64,000 bases of DNA. Origin: Cryptomeria japonica (Eukaryota; Streptophyta; Pinopsida; Cupressales; Cupressaceae). The position numbers were made by a program, and so were the translations under genes. Below, one piece after another: positions 37,106 through 47,621 of this stretch. How positions within the stretch are numbered: the stretch's first letter is position 1; every line of letters starts with the position of its first letter. A model generated the notes under the pieces. It was not told the DNA's origin, did no database searches, and saw nothing but the letters and a program-made list of their open reading frames with translations. The stretch is from NCBI RefSeq assembly GCF_030272615.1, contig NC_081410.1, positions 505,902,442 to 505,966,441 of the forward strand, given 5' to 3'.

Positions 37106-38760
37106 ATGAGTTTTATAGCTATTAGTCCTACCTATACTATCCCCGTTAGACGAAGCATTAGAATTAAGGCTTCCCAAGGTTTAATTCCTGATAAGATGGA
37201 GCCTACTTTGGGTGACTTCTACAATGAGGATATTGTTAATTCTTCCCATCCTAATAACATCTCTACTTACCCAATTGATGATTCCCATGATGAAGAAGAA
37301 GCTTTGACTAGAGTTTCCATAGATCAACCTTTAAAAATTGGACAATCATTTTGACATTTTCCAACAATGGATGTCCCAAGAATATCCTAATAGTGAAGCT
37401 CTTCCATTAATTGAAGGTGTAAAATGCATGATTCAAAGTGATAAGAATGGAATTGATATATTGCATGGTATTGCTCACATTGTTGGTTCTAATGTTATGC
37501 CTATGAAGAGTTGTGCTAAGAACTTAGGTTATTCACAACCTTCTAAACAAATCAATCATTCTATCATTCTATTCCTTTGAACACTTCTATGGCTAGTATT
37601 CCTACTTTCACTTCAAACATCATGGCTACTTTAACTCAAAATGTCATACCTACAACCATTAGTCATGGGGGCAATCCCTCTTCTTCATTCAATCCTCCAT
37701 CTTTATCTATGCCTTCAATGAGTATTCCTATTGTCTCTCAACCAATCAAATGTGACACAAGGGGGAAATTTGTTCAATAATTTTACTCGTCCTTTTAGTG
37801 TCCCATTCCCTACTCAATCATCACCTATGCCTAATTACCATGGTGTCCTGCCACCTTATTCTCAATCAATGTCTTCTTTCAATAACATCACACCACCTTC
37901 TCAATCAAACATGTCTAACATAAATTCTTCAACCGAAGCAACCATTAATAACCTTGCTCAAACTGTGTCTTCATTGCAACAACAAATTGCTTCTATGAGT
38001 TAATCCAAGTTTAGTGTGCCCACATTTGATGTTGCGAGACCACTTTCTCTTGATATTGTTAGAACTGTTCCTCCTAAACATGTTTAAGTTCCTCAATTAG
38101 AACTCTATAATGGAAAAGGCGATCCTTTAACGCATGTCAAAACATTCCAAACTTTGTGTACTGACTTTGCTTATGATCAACGATTGCTTGCCAAATTGTT
38201 TACTAGAACATTAAGAGATAAGGCTTTACAATGGTATTTCTCTTTGCCTTCTTATTCTATTACTTCTTTTCAACAATTAGCAAATGCTTTTGTTCAACAA
38301 TTTCAAAACAACATACCTCCTAAAATCACTTTGACTAATTTAATGCATTGTAAACAAGGTGCTAAAGAAAAAGTGAGTGATTTCATTGGTAGATACAAGC
38401 ATTTGTGTTCTCAAATTTCTTTTCCAGTGTTTGATATTGATATTCAAAGAATTCATTTCTAATTTGCAAAAAGACATTAGGAAAAAACTTCTCTTTTCTG
38501 AATTTACTTCCTTTCCGCAGTTGTGCGCAACACTTCGCAATTATCAACTGACTGTGAGTAAAGTGGAGCAATCTACTCCTATGGCTCTGAGTGATAAGGG
38601 TGAGAGTGTTCAACAACCGTTTGCAAAGCTCAAACAAAACAAAGGCTTCATCAAATTCAATGACACCTTTAACCACAACAATGTGAATGTTACAACAGGT
38701 GTGCCTCCTATTTCTAAATTTTTCATAAGAGAGAGAATTTACTCCTTTGAATGAATATTT
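37106..38760 (+). pseudogene. gag of the gypsy-like element, frameshifted
   Basis: The N-terminal part (from about 37106) is Ser/Pro/Asn-rich. A retrotransposon gag domain follows at about 38090-38460 with LELYNGKGDPLTHVKTFQTL, DKALQWYFSLPSYSITSFQQ and GAKEKVSDFIGRYKHLC. The frame shifts at about 38455 and continues RKKLLFSEFTSFPQLCATLR and on to FIRERIYSFE. Stops at about 37352, 37578, 38000 and 38084 also break it. It would form the capsid of the element. Confidence 0.8.
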
Positions 38761-38859
38761 GTATAGCATCATGTCTCGGTTGTTACAAAGAAATGTTATT
38801 AAAATTCCTCTAATAAAGCCAGTTGACCCCTCACAAATTCACCTCACTTTGATAATAAT

Positions 38860-39902
38860 TTTTTTTGTCAATTTCATCGTCAACCTGGTCATGATACTGA
38901 AAAATGTTTTGCATTAAAATGTAAGATTCAAGACTTGATTGATAATACTACTATATCTGTGGCAGGTGTGAATGATAAGGGAAACAAATCAGTAGCTCCT
39001 CCTAATCAAAATCTTAAGATTTTCACTGATCCTTTACCCTCTCATACCTCTAATGTGATTGAGACTGAACATACTTCTTTCTCTCCCTTTGATTTTGCTT
39101 TCACAACTCACGATGTGGTTAATATGGTAGAGAAAAAAGAAACACCTAAGGATCCATATATCACATTTGATCCTAGTGAGACCATTAAGGCACTTGATGG
39201 TCTTTTATACATAGTTGCAAAGATCCAAGGCAAACCTTGTTGTGGTGTGCTTATTGATCCCTCTTGCATGGTTAATGTCATCACTAAAGAATATCTTTAT
39301 ACTTTACGTTTGCATCAACCAATCTATGATGATACTAATGTGGTCGTTAAGTTATTAGATGGATTTTCTTGTCCTACTATTGGTTCTCTCACGCTTCCTA
39401 TTGAGGTTCATACTAAATCTATGGATGTCCACTTTGTTATCATTCCTTCGTCTGAACAATTCCGTATGAAGTTAGGCTACCCTTGGCTATCTTCCATGAA
39501 GGCTATTGCTTCTTCAATCCATAAGTGTTTGAAATTTCCCCACAATTGAGATATTATAACTGTTAACCATATCTTATTTCGACCAACTGAAGGAAGCCCG
39601 AGTGTTCCTATTGATTACTTTTGGCCTCAACAATTTGGATCTCTTCCACCAAGAATCGATGCTCTCTTTCATTCTTATCAAAAATGGAAGAAAGATATGA
39701 TCCTATCCTTAAGCCAACCTAAGACTCCAACACTTGATATTCCCATCATTCTTGAAGATGAAGTTCTTCCCCTAACAGATAGAACTAATCTTCTGCCTAA
39801 GGAAGACTCCCAACCTATTCCTATGGATGAAACCATGCCTTCTCCTAAGAAGAGTAATAATATTCCTCCCAAGGCTAGACCTATACCTCCTCCTCGTGAT
39901 TG
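38860..39902 (+). pseudogene. Cys/His segment, protease and Pro-rich tail of the gypsy-like element
   Basis: CQFHRQPGHDTEKCFALK (about 38867-38920) is the C..H..C segment that precedes protease in several plant gypsy lineages. A 204-codon open frame (38935-39549) includes DGLLYIVAKIQGKPCCGVLI, then DPSCMVNVITKEYLYTL, corresponding to the aspartic protease active site. That site is usually D-(S/T/P)-G-(S/A); here the Gly is replaced (D-P-S-C). After a TGA the same frame goes on through FRPTEGSPSVPIDYFWPQQF to a Pro-rich end at 39902. Confidence 0.75.
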
Positions 39903-40606
39903 ACCAGGTCTCCTTCCTACACCAAACATTCTTCCTTTCTATGGTGCAGTTCCACCTCCTTCCTCTTGTAGAGAGAAGAGACCTCTCTCTCCTCTTGTCC
40001 AACCTAAAAGACCTCAACCTAAACATCCAACTACCAAAGATGAGAACATTCCTCCTTCAACAAATATTCCTCCTTCTTCCCAACCTTCCGCTAAGACTCA
40101 ACGGAATCGTTGTGCAAGAGAACGCCGATGAAAAACGTCGTGTTAGATCTCGTGAAGTTGTTTCTCAAACTATTCTATCTCCCAAAACACCAACGGTTGA
40201 CATGATTCCATTTTCTCCTCAGCAAGATGTTGAACCTAAATCTCCAAATCATAAGTTGCAAAATGCATGTGATGGTTTTACTTCTATTCATGTTAGAGCT
40301 CCTCTTTTTATAAATCTTGATGAAGAAATGGGTGAAAATGTTATTCATGATGGCAATACAACTCCTAATGCTTCTAATAGTGAATATGAATATGTTGATG
40401 TTGACAAACATTTATCTGCAGAATTTTCAAAAGCCTTAATCCTAGCTCCTAGAAACAAACAAAGTGACTTAGCACATGAGCATAGTCCTTGTTTGGATCT
40501 TGTGATAGCTCCATCTGTTGTGTTGGATGTCGCTCCTCTAGCGTGTTTCCCACCTTCCCAAAATAGTGATCAGCAAGATCGAGAGGTGGATGTTGCGCTA
40601 GACTAG
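39827..40606 (+). pseudogene. Downstream Pro/Ser-rich ORF of the gypsy-like element
   Basis: Overlaps the protease frame's end in another frame. From about 40090 it reads ENADEKRRVRSREVVSQTIL, FTSIHVRAPLFINLDEEMGE and ends near SQNSDQQDREVDVALD. No domain is recognisable. It occupies the place where reverse transcriptase would be expected, which underlines that pol is absent rather than merely decayed. Confidence 0.5.
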
Positions 40607-41316
40607 TTACATTAGCATCGCGGATCCTCTACCTCTCTCCTTCTTGCTCTTTTGTGACCATTCTTCTATGTGTTTCACTATTCTTCTATTTGTTGTCCCT
40701 AGTGATGTCCACTTGAGGACAATGCAAAGCATTGAGATCTCTTTTGGTCTCTTTCATGTTGACTCAAAAGACGCGTGTTCCCTTTCTTCCAAGGTGGTTT
40801 CCTTTCTTTGGGGAATGAGGACTATTCTATGCATATATATACATGATACACATGAGTTATCATACAACATACTCACCCCGAGGAAAGCGAATCCACCTCG
40901 TGCTTTGTGTTTTGCGTTCATTATCCTTGGGCTTATTTCTCGATTGGGGGCTAAATCCTTGCGATAACAGGCTCTCTCTCTTTCTCTCTTGGGTGTATCC
41001 TACCTTAAAGCAATCGCTCCCGATAAGGCATGCGCGATCGTTTTAACGTGAGAGGCATACACTCCGCTCATATTTTCCTTCTTGATACTTGGAGTTACTT
41101 AGTTAACTTGGCTTTTCTTTGTAATTTTTGGTATCCATGGTTCTCCCTCTTGATCTTCCCTTTTACTTTGTCAATCGAAGTTGTAAGATCCTTAGTCCAT
41201 TAGGGGCTTGGTGTATCTTGCCTCCTCGATGTGGTGAAAGTCTTTCAATCTTGTCTCCTTGTACTTTATCGGTAGTATTGGCGTACGTTTATACTCTCGC
41301 TAAAGTGGGGGCTAAA
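40607..41316. other. 3' non-coding interior of the gypsy-like element with polypurine tract
   Basis: I see no coding domain. The polypurine tract AAAGTGGGGGCTAAA ends at 41316, directly before the 3' LTR. Confidence 0.7.
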
Positions 41317-42328
41317 TGTAGCGTCATAAAATTGCGACACTTGCAATTTTCGACCACAGATGAATCCCTAAGCTTGATCAGAGACCCAAAACATGCTCAT
41401 GCCATTAGCAGCTTGCATTTTCCATCACTTTGCATTGTCTCTTAGTTGCTGCATGTCCTAAATTAGGGCAGGACAGGGGCGTGGCGCCCCTGTCCTAGAC
41501 CTAATTTGGGCCCCCTTTGGTCCTGTCTTGCTTTGAGCTTGTCAATTGTTGAGCAGAACAAGTTTCCCTATGTCGGATTAAAGTGGGAAAATATCTAAAT
41601 ACCCCTAATTGGCAAGTATATAAGAAGAACTTTCTCTCCTATTTGCATAAGTTCGACAGGTGGATCATAAGTTGATAAGTGAAGTCGATCATAAGCATTC
41701 AAGCACTGAACATTTCAAGTCTCCTTTCAAGGCTAGGTGTTGCATTCAAGACAAGGATTCAACCATTGAAGAGGAGATTTCTACCAACATTCAAGACATC
41801 CTATTTCACATATCCATTAAAGCAAATTCATCTACAAAGGTTGCAGGTGTGCAGTTGTAATTGCAGGTTTGGGCTTCATTTCCAGAGATGGAAAAACCCT
41901 TTTCAGTGCGCGAATTTTTCGGAGGACCATGTGCAACTTCAACCCGATCCCTGCAACTTTTGCTCAGATTTGCAGGGAAGCTTCATCTCGACATTCTACT
42001 GCTAATTCCATGTGCACATCTTCATCACACATCTCTATCTCAAGATATAATTGTTTCTTTATCATTTCTACATTAGTCTCAATTTGTTTAATCCAACTAG
42101 TCTATTATAAAAGAGGGTTAATTTACTTTCCTAATATATTCCAAATTTCCTACAATTCACTTAGTATTCAATCTCTTTCCATTGGGATTGGATCTAGTGA
42201 ATTCAACCCCTTTTAAATGTAATGTGTGTAAAAAAATGAAGGGAATCCTTTGTGAAACTTTCATCCCTCTTTTGAGGGGAGTAAAGTTTTCCACTTGATC
42301 TCCCCTCATCACTTTTCACCATATTACA
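41317..42328 (+). repeat. 3' LTR of the gypsy-like element
   Basis: 1012 bp, TGTAGCGTC..ATTACA. It aligns along its length with the 5' LTR, with many scattered differences and a short gap near the start, so the insertion is not recent. Confidence 0.9.
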
Positions 42329-42333
42329 AGGTC

Positions 42334-43170
42334 CTAATGAGATCCTAAATACATCAAGTACATGTATACGTTGAAATTATTTTAAGGGGTTGAATGTGAT
42401 TGAGGACGTCTTATTAAGACTAGGTCTTAAGATCCCCTGAATGTCAAGTGTACATACATTGAAAGAATACTTGGGCTCATGTCATAAAATTAATGTCTTA
42501 AGGGGCCTTATTTCAGCTAGAGGTCTTAATAAGATCCTAAATGTCAAATACATGTACATTGAGAGTATATTTAAGGGGTCTAGTAGATCAGCTAGAGGTC
42601 CTAATGAGATCCCGAATGTTAAGTACACATTTCAAAAGTATAAGGGGGGCCATCTGATCTAATTAATGTCTTAAGGGGTGTCGTGTGATAATGAATGTCT
42701 TAAGGGGTTGTGTGATCTAATTAATTATGTCTTAACCCCGGGTCATGTGTGATAATGAATGTTTTAACTTGGGGTCACATGTGATAAATAATGTCTTAAG
42801 GGGTCCTACAAATGATCAGGTAGAGGGCCTAATGAGATCTTGAATACATTAGGTACATGCATTGAAAGTACATAAGGGGTCATACATGATTTAAATGATT
42901 GTCTTAAGGGGTTGAATGTGATAATGAATGTGTCACGGGTTCACATGTATGTGATTTAACTAATGTCTTGAGCTTGGATCCTATTTCAACAAGAGGTCAT
43001 AATACTAAATGTTGATTCAAGTAAACATTGAAAGTATATGTACATGGGGTCATGTGATTGAGGATGTCTTAAGGGATCCTATTTCTAATTAGCGAGACCT
43101 TCCTAAGATCTTGAATGTCAAGTACATGTGTACATTGAATGTATAAGAGGTCTTTGTGTACATAGGATCC
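42334..43170 (-). repeat. CTTAAG minisatellite array, reverse orientation, right part
   Basis: Continuation of the array at 34790-35357 beyond the gypsy-like insertion. Units such as TGTCTTAAGGGGT and GGTCCTAATGAGATC repeat with varying spacing, with an additional stretch of ACATGTGATTGAGGATGTCT-type words. Confidence 0.88.
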
Positions 43171-43413
43171 CCATAAGGGGATCTTATGTAGCTAAAATGA
43201 GTTGGATCCCAAATTTTTTTAAATTAAATATATTTTAAGATCGGGATCCCATTTCGTTTCAAATTAAATATATTTTAGGCTCGGGACCCCATAACCTACA
43301 GGATCCCAATTCATTTTTAGGCTCAAGATCCTGAGGCGAATCGGGATTTCAATTCGTTTTCCATGTGCCTCACCCAATTTGCAATTTGTTTCTAAGTGAA
43401 AAACTTCCACACT
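43171..43413. promoter_or_regulatory. Right subterminal region of the large transposon
   Basis: It contains several GGATCCC / TCGGGATCCCATTT words (43186-43330), in the same orientation as those at 12577-12700 near the left end. There is no ORF. It may hold transposase-binding sites. Confidence 0.5.
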
Positions 43414-43441
43414 AAGTGGACTCAACTTCTTGCACTTACCC
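43406..43441 (-). repeat. Right terminal inverted repeat and hairpin
   Basis: The perfect 21-bp core is at 43414-43434 and ACCC at 43438-43441. TCCAC (43406-43410) and GTGGA (43416-43420) form a hairpin overlapping the core, as at the left end. Confidence 0.8.
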
Positions 43442-46025
43442 GCTCATATGCATTTAAATATTGTTGATGCATCGGGATGGAAAAACCCAGTCACTATATA
43501 CACCCACATTTTATTATTACACATTTTTTTATCACTTTTTATCCCCGATCCTTCAAGATTTGTAATAGCGTACCCCTACTAGACTTACTACATATTAAAT
43601 GGAATTGATGCAAGAAAGATCATCTCCATGCGATTGGTTCTACGACACAAATTTCACCATTTTGCAAATGCATGAGTTCTCAAAGGAGCCTTTCAAGTTA
43701 CCTACTTGTGTCATAGATGGAACCCTTGCCTGGAGATGTTCTGGCAACTCTCTATAGTTGATAATCATTATGGTGTTGGGATAAATAAAACCATGGTGTA
43801 CAAGCCTCCCCATGCACGAGGTGAAATTATTTTAGAAAAACAAAAGTTGAATTTGTGTTGCAGCTAAGCTCACCCGTCCAGAGCTTGATATTGTCTACGA
43901 TGCTTGAAACTATGATTCATATTATTGTGTGGTTGGAAGGTCAATCCATGTGATACATGACTTGCAACCATATTAGGATCAAAATCGCAACCCAACTACA
44001 CTAACTCCTCAAACTTGTGTGGATTTATCACGTGTTTCATTTGTTGACCTCCATGGCATAGTTTCTACATGGTACTAGACAACATGAAGCCCACATGTAA
44101 AGTGTCCCCAAAAACATGAAGAAAAAATTACTAGCATGAATCGAAGTGAAGAAAAGATAGTTGATTTCTAGGTCTTTCATAAAGAGATCCAAGACATAAC
44201 TTCACAGTGTGATGCCAACTCCTTAGACGTTGCATTCAATTAGAAATGAGATGAGGAACATCCAATTTCATCAAAAGAATTAGATGAAGAAGGTGTCCTT
44301 GTTGTTCATCAAAGCAAAAAGGAGAAAACATCTGAAGAAAGACCACCTACTAGACTTACATCGCTTTGTGTAGCTACATTCTACACAACGACCCAAAATC
44401 AAAGACTAGGCTTACAATATGGAGGCCTAAGCAAACCCGAAGTGAAAGCTTTGTGTTTGAGTGCTCCCTAGAGGTACCTCTCAAGAAAAAGAGAAGGATG
44501 CAAAGATTAAACCCCAAATACTTTGAAGATGCAAAGGAAGAAGAAACTATTGGTGTTGTAGAAGCCCCAATGTTTCCCATGACACAGGTAAGTTTATCTC
44601 CCCCTCTTTCCCATCACAATGATGCAAACTTTCCCCTCGCCCCCTACTAGCCAAGTATTTGCGATTGTTGCTACAATTACCCAAGCATTTATGCAAACCC
44701 CTACCCCTAAATCATCATATGTTGTAACGGTTTCCCCGTTTGCACTACTCACAACACCCCCACCATTCACCTTGTCCATTCCTTTATCTGCTCCAACAAA
44801 TGTCCTAAGTTCTTCGAGAACAACAATAGCCCTACAAAGCATCCCACCATTCCCCCTAAGAACCTCTAGTTTACCAAAAATTGCTCTAACACAAATGCAA
44901 ACAAGAGCTCCAATGATTCAGATTCATTTTGGTTTGCCTCTTGGTGTTCCCTTCATGGAATAATATATCCACTCACTGACTAATTTCGATAGCTAGGCTC
45001 ATGCGACTAAGCAATCCTGAGCAAAGAGGTCAGTGAAGAAAAAAGGAAAAGATGCTACTAAATCTGCCACTCCCAGAATGAAGACCGTTTTTAATGAGGA
45101 CCACCACATAACTATGGTCGCATCAAATTCCCCAATATCATCAAACCTAAGACCAAATGTGGCCAAAAGATTACATAGTTCATGCCATCGACATCGATAT
45201 GATCCTAACCCGTCATCAGGACAAGGTAGAATTCATGGAGGAAATGCAAAAGGTGGTGAGTTCTAACTTCCTCCAAGTTGAGCTAACAATTTGCCAATCA
45301 GGAGAATGAAGTACAAAACATGAGCACAATAGTTGAATGTAAGCAAGCTTAAGTCAAAGCAAAGGATGCAAAATTTGCACAACTAAGAAAGGAGTGACAA
45401 GAAAAGACATCAATAGCTCTTCAGGCAAAATAAGCAAAGAAAGCTAGAGTCCAAGTCGCATTAGGTGATGCTCCAGCCAAGGTTGCCACAGAAAGGAAAG
45501 AAAAGGAAAGAAAAGGAAGATTTGGACCAAAAATTGCAAGCCAAAGAACAAGAATTGGCACAAGCACTAAAGAGCCTTTTTGAAGTTGCTAACCTACAAC
45601 AGAAATTCCAACAAAATGTGCAATTAGAACAGAACGAGTTTGAAAATGGAGAAAGATGTCAAAGAGTTAGCAGAAAGGCAAATACATGACAAAGTACAAG
45701 AGTTGAACCAAGTTCAACAAGAACTTGAAAGCGCATTAAACATGCATGTGCAGGTGCAATAAGAATTTCAGCACAAAGAAGCCCAATCTTAGAAAGAGCT
45801 TGAGGAGGCTTGAACCTTGGTTGATATTGAAAAATGCCACAAGCAAATAACGAAGTCCATTTGCAAACCCAAGACCAAGAAGTGGCAATATTGCGTCAAG
45901 AAAACTCGAATTCTCTAGCAATTATTGGAGGATTGCAAGAAGAAATAAAAAACAAAGACATTCAGATTGAATAGTTGTAAGCTACATTGGTCACCCCTAC
46001 TTTGCAATCTAGTTTTCTTTCCATG

Positions 46026-47189
46026 TGATTAATACTAAGAGAGGGGGGGCGGGGGGGGGGGGGGGGGGGGGGGTGTGAATTAGTATTCCCAAAAACCTTA
46101 CCAAACACTTGAGCAATTTTACTGCAGACTGGTATAGCCCTTTAAATAGCAAACCGGTTAATATGCAAACAAGCCAAATATCAAATAAAGCATTCACCCA
46201 CAATAACACAATCACCATAACACAAGATATTTTGACGTGGAAACCCAAATGGGAAAAACCACAGTGACTAAAACTCACAAGTCTATTATCTGCAGAATAG
46301 CAACCAGACCGGTTAAGGTCAAACCGGCTAAGGCCTTACAATGTTCTTCACCAAAACAGATCCTGTTAGGAATCCTGATCTCTGTTAGGAGATAAGTCCT
46401 GTTAAAGACTACCCTGTTAAAGGATTTCAGATCCACAACTGTGAACCACCTTGTTAGAGGATTTAGAACATGCTTAACTGATCCTACCCGATTAAGGGTT
46501 TTTAACTTGTCGAAGAGATTAGTAATCAACAAGTAAGTGATCTATAAAGTAGCACAAAATGCTTAGTTAGATCCTTGATTGCTCTCTGCTAATGCATTGC
46601 AACATCACTTCAGTCTTTTGTCCTTCACACGTTCAATCTCTGTCGCAAAATACTAATTGCAAAGACCTAATCTTCCTACACAACTCTCTCAAAACCCTAG
46701 ACATGATGTCCTCATATAGGAATCTAATTTCATGTAAGTCCAGTGAGAATAGATTACAATTTCCTAGGTACAATGCATCTAGACACAATTTGTAACACGG
46801 CACAGAATCACCGCATCGGTGTCGGTGGATGATAACTCATCACACTTTACAAGTTTGTCGGTTAACAAAACAAAGTATACCGATTACCGGTTTACAAACA
46901 AAGATTTGTAAAGTGGAACATAGTATTCTGATCTTAAAAAAGATTGACTGTCGCTTGGGGTCCTCATACCGCTTGAGGTCCTCGGTCATGCTTTGACCGA
47001 TAAGCTCCTTCTGCAAACATCGGTAGTCTTCTACAAACAAAGACTATCATTGGCATATAATACCAGTTTGAACAATACATCACATACTACCGGTTGAGAA
47101 TAACTCATACAGCAAATAAGTGTGTGTCCATCAATGACAATCACAACTAAGTACAAACATCATCAAAATGCCAACACCATGCTCTAACA
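46026..47189 (-). mobile_element. Copia-like solo LTR with G-run
   Basis: This stretch interrupts the coiled-coil repeat. It starts TGATTAATACTAAGAGAGGGGG and ends CATGCTCTAACA, with internal features of the copia family at 28456-31742: a G-rich run near one end, CCCAAATGGGAAAAACC and CCGGTT words. No exact target duplication is visible, so the boundary may be off by a few bases. Confidence 0.55.
46043..46073. repeat. G-run of 31 bases with a single C
   Basis: Seven G, one C, then 23 G on the + strand. It could form a G-quadruplex and is also the kind of tract that is easily miscalled in sequencing. Confidence 0.9.
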
Positions 47190-47621
47190 GTTGTATACCT
47201 CCTACTAGGATAAAGTCAAGGCCATTGTTACTTCTTTAAGGTTGGTTCTTCAATTTTATGCAAATGCTCAAAAATTGAGTGCAAATGTTGGGTCGACAGT
47301 TGAACAAACATTACATAGTATTGTCCCTAAAGTGGTTGCGTCAGGGTCACTTATTGAAAAATTGTAGGGGACAATTATGCCTTAGTTGTCGTGGGTATCA
47401 ATGACAGAAGGTTGACAACAAGTAAAGCCAACGAATTTATTGAATGTAATGCAATTGCTCTCAAGAGCAAAGAATGCCTCAAAGCCTTCGAGCTCACTGA
47501 TATGAAAAGACAGGTTAAGCAACTCGTCCAGTTAGGTCTCTATCCTTGTTTCCTTTCAAATTGGATAATGTTGAATGAAAATCAAATGCAACAATTGCTA
47601 GAAGAGAAACAACAAGATTAA

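Larger units (their letters stand above)
35363..42328 (+). mobile_element. Gypsy-like LTR element with gag and protease only, 6966 bp
   Basis: Two LTRs (35363-36397 and 41317-42328) share start TGTAGYGTCATAAAATTGC and end CATATTACA. They are flanked by AGGTT (35358-35362) and AGGTC (42329-42333), one mismatch apart. A polypurine tract AAAGTGGGGGCTAAA sits right before the 3' LTR. The 4.9 kb interior encodes a gag domain, a Cys/His knuckle-like segment and an aspartic protease-like domain. I find no reverse transcriptase, RNase H or integrase motif in any frame, so the element would need proteins from another element. It splits a CTTAAG array. Confidence 0.88.
43599..47621 (+). pseudogene. Degraded coiled-coil protein-coding repeat, function unknown
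   Basis: From ATG at 43599 the frames give FYDTNFTILQMHEFSKEPFK and LPTCVIDGTLAWRC. A Thr/Pro-rich block follows (44619-44963), then a long charged, coiled-coil-like stretch (45290-45960, e.g. LDQKLQAKEQELAQALKSLF). After the solo LTR comes NDRRLTTSKANEFIECNAIA and KAFELTDMKRQVKQLVQLGL to 47621. Stops occur throughout. I do not recognise the protein. Gene-like size and repeat surroundings suggest the interior of another mobile element. Confidence 0.4.

Noticed and set aside
41128-41445. 105-codon frame at the start of the 3' LTR of the gypsy-like element
   Set aside because: It spans the polypurine tract and LTR boundary, so it cannot be a separate gene.
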